Origin: Tuctoria greenei
Lineage: Eukaryota; Streptophyta; Magnoliopsida; Poales; Poaceae
NCBI GenBank assembly: GCA_036927565.1
Contig: JAYESD010000001.1
Location: 272,501,560 to 272,565,559, forward strand
Length of the DNA stretch: 64,000 bases
Direction of reading: 5' to 3'
Part shown: one piece after another, positions 1-11,924 of the stretch
Numbering within the stretch: the stretch's first letter is position 1
How the letters are laid out: each line of letters opens with the position of its first letter
Notes under the pieces: model-generated
Told to the model about the DNA's origin: nothing
Database searches by the model: none
Seen by the model: the letters and a program-made list of their open reading frames with translations, nothing else
Program-made: the position numbers and the translations under genes

Positions 1-1407
1 GAGGCGACCGCCCCTGGTGGCGATGCAGCCCCCTCTAGTGGCATGTAGGGTTCTGCTCCAGAGGCGGCACCAAGTGAAGCCCTGAGGACTAATCCTGACT
101 CTGTGCCTCTTCACAAGCGCTCTGCAGATGGGGGTGCTCCTACCTCCGACAGCGTCGTGGACTCTGCCCCAAAGTCTATGTAGAGTGCTACTACTGCTAT
201 GGTACTGGATGATGTGCCTCATCCTAAGCATCCCGCGGGTGAGGGAGTTCCTGGCCCCAACAGCGTCAGGGGTCTAGCATCGGAGGCCGCGCTTGAACAA
301 GCTCCATAGATGGTTCTGATGCAGGCACAGAGTGCCGACACCTCGGGCTTTGAGGCTGGATCTACGGCAGACGGAGCGGCCCCAAGCGACAACACGGGTT
401 ATACGGGCGATGTCATGGCCTCCGCTTGGCCCTTGGCTGAGGTGTCGTGATCCTTGGCAGCGTCAGCAACCCTACTGGTAGTTGATGAGGAGCTAGAGAC
501 GGTTGCGAGGCAGCTGTCGTCAGCAACGAAGGAGCCCATGTCCTTCTCTAAGGCCATCGAGTGGCCCACTCCAGTCTTTGTCAGGCACAGGACATGCTTG
601 ACCGGGAGTGGGAGAGGTTGCGGACGACGAAGGGGTGTCTCTTGAGGTCGGAGAAGATGTTGAGCATCAAAATCCAGGACACCAAGGAGAAGGAGAAGAA
701 GAGGCGAGACGACCTGGTGGAGTACGAGAAGATGATCGTGAAGGAGCAGAACCTGATCGCATGGCTTGACGCAAGTTGCAACAACTGCTGAAGTAATCCT
801 AGGAGGCACATTTTGCCGCCAACACTCACCTTGAAGCCTTTGAAGAGGCACGGTTGGGCTCACCCGCTGCAAGATCGCCGTTGCTGAGTGGGATCAAGGG
901 CTGGAGGAGAAGGAGGAGGATGCCTCCCGCAAGATCCAGTTAGACCGGGACAAGTTGAAGTACAGCGCCGATGACCTCGACCACCGCGAGGCCGACTTGG
1001 CGCAAGAATGGGAGCTCCAGGCGAAGGAGAACCAAGCCCTCTCCAAGCGCGAGCTCGCCGTCGACCTGCGGAAGACTGAGCTGGATTGCCACGCTTTGGA
1101 ACTTGACCCTAGGGAGAATACACTAGCCGCCAAGGTGAAGAAGTTATCCAAGGATGGGCCAGAGGCGTTGACACCGGCACGACATGAGGTTAAGGATCTC
1201 CGAGCCTTCCGCGCGGGCGAGGTGTAGAAGGTCTGAGACTTCCTAGGTCGTGCCAAGGTGGGGCTGGTGCCCCTCGGCTTCAGCACCATGCACACGGGGG
1301 AGCCGGCGTAGGAGGTGAACCAGGCAATCCCCGCCCTCAACACGATCGGCACCAAGATGCAGGCCCTGGGCACGATCATCAACGATCAGCTGTCGACCGA
1401 GGAGAGG
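1..1407 (+). pseudogene. Coiled-coil end of the antisense gene of Tat-type element A (left part)
   Basis: This is the 3' half of a gene homologous to those at 15479-18743 and 40726-44296. Bases 1-450 are a Pro/Ala/Gly-rich stretch matching the low-complexity middle of the other copies. Bases 600-1230 encode charged heptad-like sequence rich in Glu, Lys, Arg and Leu (for example DDLDHREADLAQEWELQ), a long coiled coil. Bases 1230-1407 match the conserved block after the coil (VWDFLGxA..GF in the other copies). Several in-frame stops and frame changes make it a pseudogene. At 1407 it is cut by element J and resumes at 11925. The start lies left of the window. Function is unknown; association with gypsy elements is established for the family. 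Confidence 0.75.
1403..1407. repeat. Target-site duplication of element J, left copy
   Basis: The five bases AGAGG precede the LTR start TGTGACG; GGAGG follows the other LTR at 11920-11924. With one mismatch these form a 5-bp duplication. Removing J and one copy restores the continuous coiled-coil reading of element A across the site, which supports both borders. Confidence 0.7.
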
Positions 1408-3227
1408 TGTGACGCCCGGTTCCGAAAACTGAACCAAGCTAACGCATATGTGTGCCCAGGATGTTCATCACACATACACGAGTGCAATCACAAAAGAGTA
1501 TACAGAAAATTACCACAAGACAAGATTAATTAACCAAATTTTATTACACAAACCATATTATCCTCGAATACAAGCTCTAATAAATATTAATGACAAGTTC
1601 AACTAATGCAGCGGAAATAAACTAATTAAGCAAACTAAGCAACTAAGCAATAGGGTATATATGCGCAGCTCCAATCAACACCACAGGCAAAGCTGACGGT
1701 AGACACGGCCTAGAACTCCACATTATCGCCATTAAAATCATAGTCCTGACCTGCAACTGTTGGGGGGGGGGGATTGCAAGAGTGAGTACATGTCGTACTC
1801 AGCAAGTGTGGAAAGTATGACATGTGGCTGATTCAAATGACGACAATAATAATGGTAAAGTGCTGAAAAGTACATTAAAACATTTGAAAAGCAATATAGT
1901 ATAAGTATGTGAAGTAAACCCATCATAATCATAAGTAATACCGTAATACCAAATCTGAATTCATTACCATCATCAAAAATTCCAGATTTCACCATTGCCA
2001 ATAACCAGATTCAATACCAGAGATAAACTCATAACCAGCCATAACCATTACCAAACCATAACCATCCCGAATTCCAATTTCCCTCTAATCATGGAAGTTG
2101 TCCAGGTGCTCATAACCGGGAGCACGGCTATCATGATAGTTTTAGTTAACTCTGCAGAGTTTGTACCTCTTTACCCACGTGTTCGTGATTTCGTCACCCT
2201 TCGGCGACTAAGAACCTCCCTTATGCCCATGACCCGTCGGTCACATTACACACTTCCGTTGGTGTGTGGCCAAGAGATCACAAAATAGCCTTTACAAAGG
2301 GATTACTAGCCTATTTAGACCCCAATGAGGTTTCACCAGTGGCGATGTCTCCCGCAGAGCACATCTTCAACCAAGGGCCCCCTCTTGAGCCATTCGGATC
2401 CCAGGGTAGTCCCACCAATCATCAACAAACCCAATCCGACTACCCCTTCCCCGAGCATCCACGATGGTCCAAACAGCACTAGCAAAGCCCTAATTAATCA
2501 GCTACGCCGCACCCATACTTGGCCTCGTGGTGGCACTGTAGTCCTGGCTTATTCTCGCATGAACCGGTCCTTAAATCTAAAGCAAGAAAACCACCATAAC
2601 ATCCAACCCATCCACATACCAGGCTTGCTTAGATCATCCATTACCATACCATGTTTAACCAATTCATGTTAACCATAATCTCATCCATGCATAATTAAAT
2701 TGAGTGATATAGTTGTTTCCCATCCCAATTGATTAAGCGAAGCAAAAAGGTAAAAAACCTTCCCGACTCTCTACCATAAATTCCAGGTGACAAGGGTGGT
2801 TTAGCAAATCTAGTAAACTTCCTACCATAGGATTTCCCATCAATTTGACACAAGCATGCAGTTTTGCAAACAAAACATTTATTTTAAAAACAGGATCAAT
2901 ATGCTTCAAGGACACTTGCCTTGCTCTTGCTGTTGATTAGGGTCAAAGCCTTCAAACTCTTGATGTTGTAGATCCTCCGCGGCACTCTCTAGCGCAAATC
3001 CGTCTAATCCACACAATAAACATACAAAACAAGAACACAATCAAAGAGTGCACAAATATTACTCAATATGTCATGACATGCATGATTAATGCAAATGCAA
3101 GGTAGAACTTGTTACTAGATTGCTTTTAATGATCACTAACTAGCTCTGATAGATTTTAACAAGTTTATACAGGTTTGGATTCGATTAGATCAATTTTTAG
3201 AATTATTTCAACACAATTTAACCAGAA

Positions 3228-4118
3228 AGATCGGACTAGTCCGCTAGGGACCGGACAAGTCCGCACTTGACGAGATCAGCAGATTAGGGTTTTCTAGATC
3301 GACGTGAATTTGGAGATTAGAGGTTAAATTCACATAAGGAAAAGAGAATAGAAGGTATACCAGGTGTTTAGAACTCCAATGAACCAAGAAACTTGGAGGT
3401 AACACTTGGATCTTGACGATCTAGGGTTGGTGATGAACTTGGAGATGAATTGGTGGTGAAGGACGAAACTTGGTGGAGATCTTGATCCTCCTTCGTTTCC
3501 TCCTCTTCTTCCTCTTGCTTGGGATCTTCTCCTCCCTCCTTGATGGTGGCTCCCCACGAACTAGGGTTTGGGTGGGTGGAAAAGGGGCAAATAGATGTCA
3601 AACCAAGGGGTGGAGCTGTTTATATAGAGGTGGAGGCTAGGGTTAGATGGATTTCGAGTTTTGGGATGAGTAGAGGCCGGTTTAGAGTCCCACATGGGCT
3701 CTAAAAGAGTTGGGCACGACGTCCCTAGGCCCACTTGATGTGAAACCCAAGAAACAAGTCATAAAACAAAAGGTCAATCTCGGAGTCACGAAATATCGGA
3801 CAAGTCTGGACAGGACCGGACTAGTCCGAAGTCATCCAGAGAGAAAATCGGACAAGTCTGGCCAAAAATCGGACAAGTCCGAATTTGAACAGAGGGGAAA
3901 AACGGACAAGTCCGCTGGAACACTGGACTAGTCCGGAAAAGTCCAGGGACTTGGCAAATTTTCAAGGATTCATGGAACATCGGACTAGTCCGCACAAGAT
4001 CGGAAAAGTCCGAAGTTTTCCTGGGGCAAATATCGGACAAATCCGCAGCAAAAACGGACAAGTCCGTTTTTAGACAGAGAGAAATCGGACTAGTCCTCAG
4101 CAAAACCGAACTAGTCCG
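3228..4118. repeat. Interspersed CGGAC-TA/AA-GTCCG palindrome array in the J LTR
   Basis: About 13 copies of a 12-bp palindrome or near-palindrome, CGGACTAGTCCG or CGGACAAGTCCG, with degenerate variants. Two lie at 3228-3262 and the rest at 3795-4118, spaced about 20-40 bp. The same set is at 10909-10937 and 11465-11795 in the other LTR. The array lies on the PPT-proximal (U3) side of the TATA-like box, so upstream of the presumed transcription start. This position suits transcription-factor sites or RNA hairpins; that role is inference. Confidence 0.85.
3619..3626 (-). promoter_or_regulatory. TATA-like box in the 3' LTR of J
   Basis: TATATAAA on the minus strand, conserved at 11290-11297 in the 5' LTR. 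It is the only strong TATA candidate noticed in the LTR and separates the palindrome-bearing U3 part from a purine-rich leader. Assignment as the core promoter is inference. Confidence 0.5.
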
Positions 4119-4133
4119 CACTTTCCTACATTT

Positions 4134-6503
4134 TTAAGTGCGGTTTTGTTCCAAATAAATTTTAAACTTGTTCCTCTTGTTATGGGTTAATGTTAAACAT
4201 GTATATGAGTGTATGCAAGGCATGATGCATGAAAATGAGGGTGTTACAAACCTACCCCCCTTAAAATGAATCTCGCCCTTGAGATTCGACGCGGAAGAGA
4301 AGAGATAGGGAAATTCCTTCTTGAGATCATCTTCTAGCTCCCAAGTTGCTTCTTCTTCGGTGTGGTGCTTCCATTGAACTTTACACCATCTAATAATCTT
4401 GTTCCTTGTGACTCTTTCCTTAGTTTCCAAGATTTTGACCGGTTGCTCGGCATAAGTCAAATCTTCCTCTAATTCCAATTCATCCATTGGCACTTGTTCT
4501 TCCGGTACTCTCAAACACTTCTTGAGCTGGGAAACCTGAAACACATCATGTACGTCTGAAAGATGAGCTGGCATCTCCAACTTATATGCTACTTCTCCTC
4601 TTTTGTCCAAAATCTTGAATGGTCCAATATAACGAGGTGTGAGCTTGCCTCTTATGTTAAACCTCTTATGACCTCTCATTGGTGACACCTTGAGGTAAAC
4701 AAAATCTCCTATTTCAAAGGCTAATTTCCTTCTCCTATTATCCGCATAGCCTTTTTGCCTTGATTGGGCAGCCCTCAAGTTTCCACGAATTATTTGGACT
4801 TGCTTTTCGGCTTCTTGCAACACGTCCGGACCAAATACATGAGTTTCTCCTGCCTCATTCCAGAATAAAGGTGTCCTACACTTCCTCCCATAAAGCGCTT
4901 CATATGGTGAAATTTTCAAGCTTGCTTGGTAACTATTGTTGTATGAAAATTCCGCGTATGGCAAGCTTTTGTCCCAACTTTTCCCATGCTTTAAAGCACA
5001 AGCTCTTAACATGTCCTCCAAAATCTGATTGGTCCTCTCGGTTTGTCCATCCGTTTGAGGATGATATGCTAAACTAAAATTCAATCTCGTTCCCAGAGCT
5101 TCATGCAATTTTTGCCAAAATCTGGAGGTAAATTGAGATCCTCTATCCGAGACTATCTTCTTAGGGACTCCATGTCGACACACAATATGCTCCATGTATA
5201 TTTCGGCCAATCGTGCAGCTGTATACTTGGTCTTTACAGGGACAAAATGAGCTGACTTGGTTAAAGGATCCACAATTACCCAAATTGAGTCATACCCGGA
5301 CCGAGTACGCGGTAACCCAACTATGAAGTCCATACCAATTTCTTCCCACTTCCATTCCGGAATCTTCAACGGTTGCAATAATCCGGCTGGCCTTTGATGT
5401 TCCGCCTTGACTCGTTGGCACACATCACATAATGCTACATATTCAGCTATGTCCTTTTTCATGCTATCCCACCAATAGCAAGTCTTCAAGTCCTTGTACA
5501 TCTTCGTACAACCGGGGTGAATCGAGTAAGGCGAGTCATGTGCCTCCTTTAATATTGTCTCCCGAATATGCTTTACATTAGGCACAACGATTCTCTTTCC
5601 AAGCCATAAGGTACCATGTTCATCCTCGTCAAATCTGAATTCTCTCCCTTCTTCGGTTCTTTCCTTGATTTCCTTGATCGCCTCATCTGTGGTTTGTGCC
5701 TCTCGAATTTCTTGCTCCAAGGTTGGTTTTAACTCCATCATCTCCATCTCATTTACAAACCCAAGGTTCAACCGTTCAAACTCCTTACATAACTTGAATG
5801 GTAACTCTCGAACCGTGAGTTGAAGACTTACTCCCTTTCTACTCAAAGCATCGGCCACTACATTGGCTTTTCCTGGATGATAGTTGATCTCCAAATCATA
5901 ATCTTTGATGAGCTCTAACCATCTTCGTTGCCTCAAGTTCAGATCCGTTTGTGTGAAAATATACTTCAAACTCTTGTGATCCGTGTAAATTTCACACCTA
6001 TGTCCAAGAATATAGTGTCTCCAAATCTTCAATGCATGTACCACGGCTGCAAGTTCTAAATCGTGTGTTGGGTAATTCTGCTCATGTTTCTTCAATTGTC
6101 TTGACGCATAGGCGACCACTTGACCTTCTTGCATCAATACACATCCAAGTCCTTGTCTTGATGCATCACAATAGATGTCGAAACTCTTGCTTACATCCGG
6201 CAATACCAAAACTGGGGCTGTTGTCAACCTCTTCTTCAACTCCTCAAAACTGTTTTGACAAGCTTCAGTCCATTGGAACGCCTTTCCCTTTATTAGCAAC
6301 TCCGTCATAGGCTTGGCTATCTTGGAAAAATCTTTAATAAACCAACGGTAATATCCAGCCATCCCAAGAAAACTCCTTATTTCCTTGACGTTTTGCGGTG
6401 GTTCCCACTTCAACACGTCTCTCACTTTTCCGGGGTCAACCGATACTCCTCCTCCTGAGATTATATGACCCAAAAATGGCACCTCTTTCAACCAAAACTG
6501 GCA
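4134..6503 (-). pseudogene. pol: Element J pol, 3' part: RT thumb, RNase H, integrase, chromodomain
   Basis: An open stretch of 785 codons. In order: end of RT (FLGHIIS, residues ~7-13; SFLGMAGYYRWF); RNase H (IYCDASRQGLG ~109, YTDHKSLKYIF ~170, ADALSRK ~218); integrase with the HHCC zinc region (C..C of CDVCQRVK ~357), core residues D of MDFIVGLP ~387, D of VSDRGSQF ~448 and E of DGQTERTN ~483; then a chromodomain (YAEQPVKILE to WKHHTEEEATWELEDDL, ~675-730). All three integrase core acids are present. The frame runs through the PPT into the 3' LTR, giving a tail that is probably not native. It continues the 6507-6923 frame after one TAG stop at 6504-6506, a position where relatives usually have an ordinary residue before the C-x-F-W motif. 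Confidence 0.92.
4251..4266 (-). promoter_or_regulatory. Polypurine tract of element J
   Basis: On the minus strand a TTTTAAGGGGGGTAGG-like run lies directly before the 3' LTR start TGTAACACCC. Position and purine content fit the plus-strand DNA primer site for reverse transcription. Confidence 0.75.
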
Positions 6504-6506
6504 CTA

Positions 6507-6923
6507 GTTGAGCTTGGCATACAATTGATGCTCCCTCAATTTCTGCAGCGTAAGCCTCAAGTGTTCCTCATGTTCCTTCTCATCCTTTGAGTAGATCATA
6601 ATATCATCAATAAACACCACAACGAACTTGTCCAAGTACTCCATGAAGACTTTATTCATGAGGTACATAAAGTAGGCAGGCGCATTTGTCAATCCAAAAG
6701 ACATCACAGTGTACTCATAAGATCCATACCGTGTCCTAAAAGCTGTCTTGGGTATGTCCGATGGTCTAATCTTCATTTGAAAGTAACCTGACCTCAAATC
6801 AATCTTGGAAAACACACAGGCACCTTTCATATGATCAAACAAATCCTCTATACGGGGCAAGGTATACTTGTTCTTGATTGTTACCTCGTTGAGAGCTCGG
6901 TAATCCACACACATCCTTTGGGA
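6507..6923 (-). pseudogene. pol: Element J pol, RT palm segment between two stops
   Basis: Encodes the reverse transcriptase core: MCVDYRALN, LPRIEDLFD, FSKIDLRSGYFQMKI, FRTRYGSYEY, MSFGLTNAPAYFM and the catalytic FIDDIMIYSK motif. It is in the same frame as the ORFs on both sides, separated by TGA (plus-strand tca at 6924-6926, where a KKDGS-type Gly is usual) and TAG (plus-strand cta at 6504-6506). Apart from these two substitutions the polyprotein is open, so the element was probably functional not long ago. Confidence 0.92.
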
Positions 6924-8810
6924 TCAATCCTTCTTGTCCACGAATAGAACAGGCGCTCCCCAAGGTGAAGAGCTAGGGCGAATAAAACCCTTCTCTAGTT
7001 GCTCTTGAATCTGCTTCTTGAGCTCCGCTAATTCCATAGGAGGCATCCTATACAGCCTCTTAGCTATAGGTGCAGTTCCAGGTATTAAATCAATAACAAA
7101 CTCAATGTCTCGATCAGGTGGCATACCTGGCAACTCATCCGGAAACACATCCAAAAATTCACACACCACCGGAATCTCCTCAATTGCGACACCGTCCATA
7201 TGATTCAGCTCTAATTGCTTCGGTGCATGTTGGGTTGCTTCAAATTCTACGGTGATCCCTTCCTCATTAGTCAACTTCACCGTCTTTGTGGCACATTCAA
7301 TAACTCCATTGTGCTTCATCAACCAGTCCATACCAAGTATAATATCCAACCCTTGAGAATCCAAAACTATGAGGTTGGCAGAGAAGTCTACCCCCCCTAT
7401 CCTAAGGATTACTTTTGGACATACTATATTTGTCCTCATCTCTCCTCCAGGAGACTTAACCAACAGAGTAAACTTCATATGAGAGATAGGAAAACTATAC
7501 TTGGCAACATACTTCGATGCAATGAATGAATGCGATGCTCCAGAATCAAATAACATAGTCGCGGGGTTGGAGTTGGCGAGAAACATACCAATGACCACGT
7601 CATCCGCTTGTTGAGCATCCTCCGTAGAGACATGGTTCACGTTACCACGAGCAAAATTCTGCTGTCCACGGCTTCCTTGCGGCTGTCCTCCATTAGGTCT
7701 TGAGTTTTGCCTCGGCGCATTGCTTCTTTGACCAAGGCCTGACTTAGGACATTGATTAGCAAAGTGTCCAGCTTCTCCACAAGTATAGCACCTCTTAACT
7801 CCACCAGAATTATTGGGACGAGCTTGGTTTTGAACATTGGCTCCAGGAAAATCAGCACGAGGTGCATAAGGCATCGGAGGCCTAGGTGCTTGCATGACAG
7901 GGCGCTGCTGCACAAACTGAGTTAGGCGCGGTGCATAACCAGGGCGCTGAGCAGGAATAGAGGAGCTGTAATGAGGCGCATTGGGCGGCGCAAAGCGAGG
8001 GCGCACATTACTTCCTTGTTGCTGTCCTTGATATGGCACCTTCCTCTTGATTTCTTGCTCCATCTCACGAATCTTGTTCTCAACCACAATTGCTTTGTCC
8101 ACAAGCTTCTGGAAATTGACATAATCACAATTGAGCAATTGCACTTGGATCTCATTGTTGAGGCCTCTCATGAACAAATATTGCTTCCGGCTGTCTCGAC
8201 TAACATCCTCGGGCGCATACCTTGAGAGTTGAGTGAACTTGTTGAGATATTCACTCACGCTTGATTTCCCTTGTCTCAAGTTCTCAAATTCTTGCCTCTT
8301 CAAGATCATAACATCTTCCGGCACATAATGAGAACGAAAATTCTCCTTGAATTCTACCCAAGTGATCCTCTCTTGATTCTCATGAGCATTGCAATAGGCA
8401 TCCCACCAATCTGCAGCTGCTCCAACGAGTTGATGAGAGGCAAATAGCACCTTCTCCTGGTCACTGCATTGGACAATGGCTAGCTTCTTCTCCACGGACT
8501 TGAGCCAATCATCAGCATCCATAGGGTCTGCGGCTTGAGCAAAGGTTGACGGCCTAGTCCTCATAAACTCTCCCAATCGGTTATGAAGAGGCGGGGGTGG
8601 CGGTGGAGGCATGTGGGGCTGATTGTTGATATTGCCAGCCTGCAGCTGTCCCATAGTCTGTATCATGGTCTGCATGAGCTGGTTTTGCATGGCCAATAGC
8701 TGCTCGATGTTGATAGCTCCCTGAGTAGATCCTTGCCCATTGTTGTTCTGAGGCACTCCATCGTTCTCCTCTTCATCATTGCCATCCCTCTGGTTGCGAG
8801 TCCTCACCAT
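6924..8810 (-). pseudogene. gag-pol: Element J gag-protease and start of RT
   Basis: 628 codons from ATG at 8810 to a TGA stop. Acidic, Gln/Asn-rich start; a proline run about residue 68; capsid-like retrotransposon gag core about 90-240 (ADWWDAYC, FKENFRSHYVP, LRQGKSSVSEYL); zinc knuckle CYTCGEAGHFANQC about 338-351; aspartic protease with active site LFDSGASHSFI about 421 and ILGMDWL about 500; then the RT connection (YRMPPMELAELKKQI, GFIRPSSSPWGAPVLFV). gag, protease and pol share one frame, as usual for plant chromoviruses. The start was chosen because it is the first ATG after the PBS and leader of about 255 bp. The product would package RNA and mature the polyprotein in the cytoplasm. 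Confidence 0.92.
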
Positions 8811-9066
8811 CTGAAGAAAAGCAGTAGGTAAGAATTAGAAAACGTCCCCAACTATATGCATCAAGGGATATGAAACTAAACAACTAGCTACGCTAGCCTC
8901 GGTGGACATGGCAATGCTAAGGCACCCCAAAATCCTCTATTAAGCACACAAGCAAACAATATATATAGCAAGCAGCACTTCAAGCGAAAACACACCGATT
9001 CCTGAGTGCTCCTATGTGCTCTAAAGTGCCCATTCTATCTAGGCTGCATCCTACGGTCAACCTATG
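8811..9066 (-). other. Short 5' untranslated leader of element J
   Basis: The 256 bases between the gag ATG and the PBS hold no open frame of note. A plain leader is the simplest reading. Confidence 0.6.
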
Positions 9067-9079
9067 GCTCTGATACCAA
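9067..9079 (-). promoter_or_regulatory. Primer binding site of element J (initiator Met tRNA type)
   Basis: TTGGTATCAGAGC on the minus strand, two bases inside the 5' LTR end. It is the classic plant PBS complementary to the 3' end of initiator methionine tRNA. Confidence 0.88.
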
Positions 9080-9081
9080 TC

Positions 9082-11919
9082 TGTGACGCCCGGTTCCGAA
9101 AACTGAACCAAGCTAACGCATATGTGTGCCCAGGATGTTCATCACACATACACGAGTGCAATCACAAAAGAGTATACAGAAAATTACCACAAGACAAGAT
9201 TAATTAACCAAATTTTATTACACAAACCATATTATCCTCGAATACAAGTTCTAATAAATATTAATGACAAGTTCAACTAATGCAGCGGAAATAAACTAAT
9301 TAAGCAAACTAAGCAACTAAGCAATAGGGTATATATGCGCAGCTCCAATCAACACCACAGGCAAAGCTGACGGTAGACACGGCCTAGAACTCCGCATTAT
9401 CGCCATTAAAATCCCAGTCCTGACCTGCAACTGTTGGGGGGGGGATTGCAAGAGTGAGTACATGTCGTACTCAGCAAGTGTGGAAAGTATGACATGTGGC
9501 TGATTCAAATGACGACAATAATAATGGTAAAGTGCTGAAAAGTACATTAAAACATTTGAAAAGCAATATAGTATAAGTATGTGAAGTAAACCCATCATAA
9601 TCATAAGTAATACCGTAATACCAAATCTGAATTCATTACCATCATCAAAAATTCCAGATTTCACCATTGCCAATAACCAGATTCAATACCAGAGATAAAC
9701 TCATGACCAGCCATAACCATTACCAAACCATAACCATCCCAAATTCCAATTTCCCTCTAATCATGGAAGTTGTCCAAGTGCTCATAACCGGGAGCACGGC
9801 TATCATGATAGTTTTAGTTAACTCTGCAGAGTTTGTACCTCTTTACCCACGTGTTCGTGATTTCGTCACCCTTCGGCGACTAAGAACCTCCCTTATGCCC
9901 ATGACCCATCGGTCACATTACACACTTCCGTTGGTGTGTGGCCAAGAGATCACAAAATAGCCTTTACAAAGGGATTACTAGCCTATTTAGACCCCACTGA
10001 GATTTCACCGGTGGCGATGTCTCCCGCAGAGCACATCTTCAACCAAGGGCCCCCTCTTGAGCCATTCGGATCCCAGGGTAGTCCCACCAATCATCAACAA
10101 ACCCAATCCGACTACCCCTTCCCCGAGCATCCACAATGGTCCAAACAGCACTAGCAAAGCCCTAATTAATCAGCTATGCCGCACCCATACTTGGCCTCGT
10201 GGTGGCACTGTAGTCCTGGCTTATTCTCGCATGAACCGGTCCTTAGATCTAAAGCAAGCAAACCACCATAACATCCAACCCATCCACATACCAGGCTTGC
10301 TTAGATCATCCATTACCATACCATGTTTAACCAGTTCATGTTAACCATAATCTCATCCATGCATAATTAAATTGAGTGATATAGTTGTTTCCCATCCCAA
10401 TTGATTAAGCGAAGCAAAAAGGTAAAAACCCTTCCCGACTCTCTACCATAAATTCCAGGTGACAAGGGTGGTTTAGCAAATCTAGTAAACTTCCTACCAT
10501 AGTATTTCCCATCAATTTGACACAAGCATGCAGTTTTGCAAACAAAACATTTATTTTAAAAACAGGATCAATATGCTTCAAGGACACTTGCCTTGCTCTT
10601 GCTGTTGATTAGGGTCAAAGCCTTCAAACTCTTGATGTTGTAGATCCTCCGCGGCACTCTCTAGCGCAAATCCGTCTAATCCACACAATAAACATACAAA
10701 ACAAGAACACAATAAAAGAGTGCACAAATATTACTCAATATGTCATGACATGCATGATTAATGCAAATGCAAGGTAGAACTTGTTACTAGATTGCTTTTA
10801 ATGATCACTAACTAGCTCTGATAGATTTTAACAAGTTTATACAGGTTTGGATTCGATTATATCAATTTTTAGAATTATTTCAACACAATTTAACCAGAAA
10901 GATCGGACTAGTCCGCTAGGGACCGGACAAGTCCGCACTTGACGAGATCAGCAGATTAGGGTTTTCTAGATCGACGTGAATTTGGAGATTAGAGGTTAAA
11001 TTCACATAAGGAAAAGAGAATAGAAGGTATACCAGGTGTTTAGAACTCCAATGAACCAAGAAACTTGGAGGTAACATTTGGATCTTGACGATCTAGGGTT
11101 GGTGATGAACTTGGAGATGAATTGGTGGTGAAGGACGAAACTTGGTGGAGATCTTGATCCTCCTTCGTTTCCTCCTCTTCTTCCTCTTGCTTGGGATCTT
11201 CTCCTCCCTCCTTGATGGTGGATCCCCACGAACTAGGGTTTGGGTGGGTGGAAAAGTGGCAAATAGATGTCAAACCAAGGGGTGAGCTGTTTATATAGAG
11301 GTGGAGGCTAGGGTTAGATGGATTTTGAGTTTTGGGATGAGTAGAGGCCGGTTTAGAGTCCCACATGGGCTCTAAAAGAGTTGGGCACGATGTCCCTAGG
11401 CCCACTTGACGTGAAACCCGAGAAACAAGTCGTAAAACAAAAGGTCAATCTCGGAGTCACGAAATATCGGACAAGTTCGGACAGGACCGGACTAGTCCGA
11501 AGTCGTCCAGAGAGAAAATCGGACAAGTCTGGCCAAAAATCGGACAAGTCCGAATTTGAACAGAGGGGAAAAACGGACAAGTCCGCTGGAACACTGGACT
11601 AGTCCGGAAAAGTCCAGGGACTTGGCAAATTTTCAAGGATTCATGGAACATCGGACTAGTCCACACAAGATCGGACAAGTCCGAAGTTTTCCAGGGGCAA
11701 ATATCGGACTAATCCGCAGCAAAAACGGACAAGTCCGTTTTTAGACAGAGAGAAATCGGACTAGTCCTCAGCAAAACCGAACTAGTCCGCACTTTCCTAC
11801 ATTTTTAAGTGCGGTTTTGTTCCAAATAAATTTTAAACTTGTTCCTCTTGTTATGGGTTAATGTTAAACATGTATATGAGTGTATGCAAGGCATGATGCA
11901 TGAAAATGAGGGTGTTACA
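9082..11919 (-). repeat. 5' LTR of element J
   Basis: Plus-strand ends TGTGACGCC and GTGTTACA, 2838 bp, nearly identical to 1408-4248. It holds the promoter copy: TATATAAA on the minus strand at 11290-11297, with the CGGAC(T/A)AGTCCG array upstream at 11465-11795. Small open frames downstream of the TATA box (for example 11002-11405, minus) are in the transcribed leader and have no family resemblance I recognise. Confidence 0.93.
11290..11297 (-). promoter_or_regulatory. TATA-like box of the J promoter LTR
   Basis: TATATAAA on the minus strand within the 5' LTR. Transcription would start roughly 30 bp to the left and run through gag-pol. The palindrome array lies just upstream. Confidence 0.55.
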
Positions 11920-11924
11920 GGAGG
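11920..11924. repeat. Target-site duplication of element J, right copy
   Basis: GGAGG directly after the LTR end TTACA, paired with AGAGG at 1403-1407 (one mismatch). Confidence 0.65.

Larger units (their letters stand above)
1408..4248 (-). repeat. 3' LTR of element J
   Basis: The plus strand starts TGTGACGCCCGG and ends GGGTGTTACA; read on the element strand it begins TGTAACACCC. It matches 9082-11919 nearly base for base. It contains a G homopolymer near 1761, a TATA-like box (TATATAAA on the minus strand, about 3619-3626) and the palindrome array described separately. The pol reading frame runs past the PPT into it before stopping at 4134. Confidence 0.93.
1408..11919 (-). mobile_element. 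Element J: nearly intact Tekay/Del-like Ty3/gypsy chromovirus
   Basis: A 10.5-kb LTR retrotransposon read on the minus strand: 5' LTR 9082-11919, PBS 9067-9079, gag-pol 8810 down to the 3' LTR, PPT about 4251-4266, 3' LTR 1408-4248. A C-terminal chromodomain, domain order RT-RNase H-integrase and very long LTRs fit the Tekay/Del chromovirus lineage. The two LTRs look alike over their whole length with a few dozen visible differences, so insertion is fairly recent. It sits inside the antisense gene of element A. The polyprotein has two premature stops, so this copy is probably not autonomous. Confidence 0.92.

Noticed and set aside
1995..2672. Plus-strand ORFs in the J LTR (1995-2288, 2264-2482, 2325-2672) as host exons
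   Set aside because: Each is repeated at the same LTR offset (9667-10344), overlaps others in different frames and has no domain.
3228..4118. The palindrome array as a CRISPR-like array
   Set aside because: Spacing is irregular, the units are 12 bp, the genome is plant, no cas genes are present, and it lies inside an LTR.
11002..11405. Minus-strand ORFs in the J LTR leader (Glu-rich and Ser-rich), also at 3330-3601
   Set aside because: They overlap in different frames, differ by small changes between the two LTRs and match no known LTR gene. Probably leader sequence.
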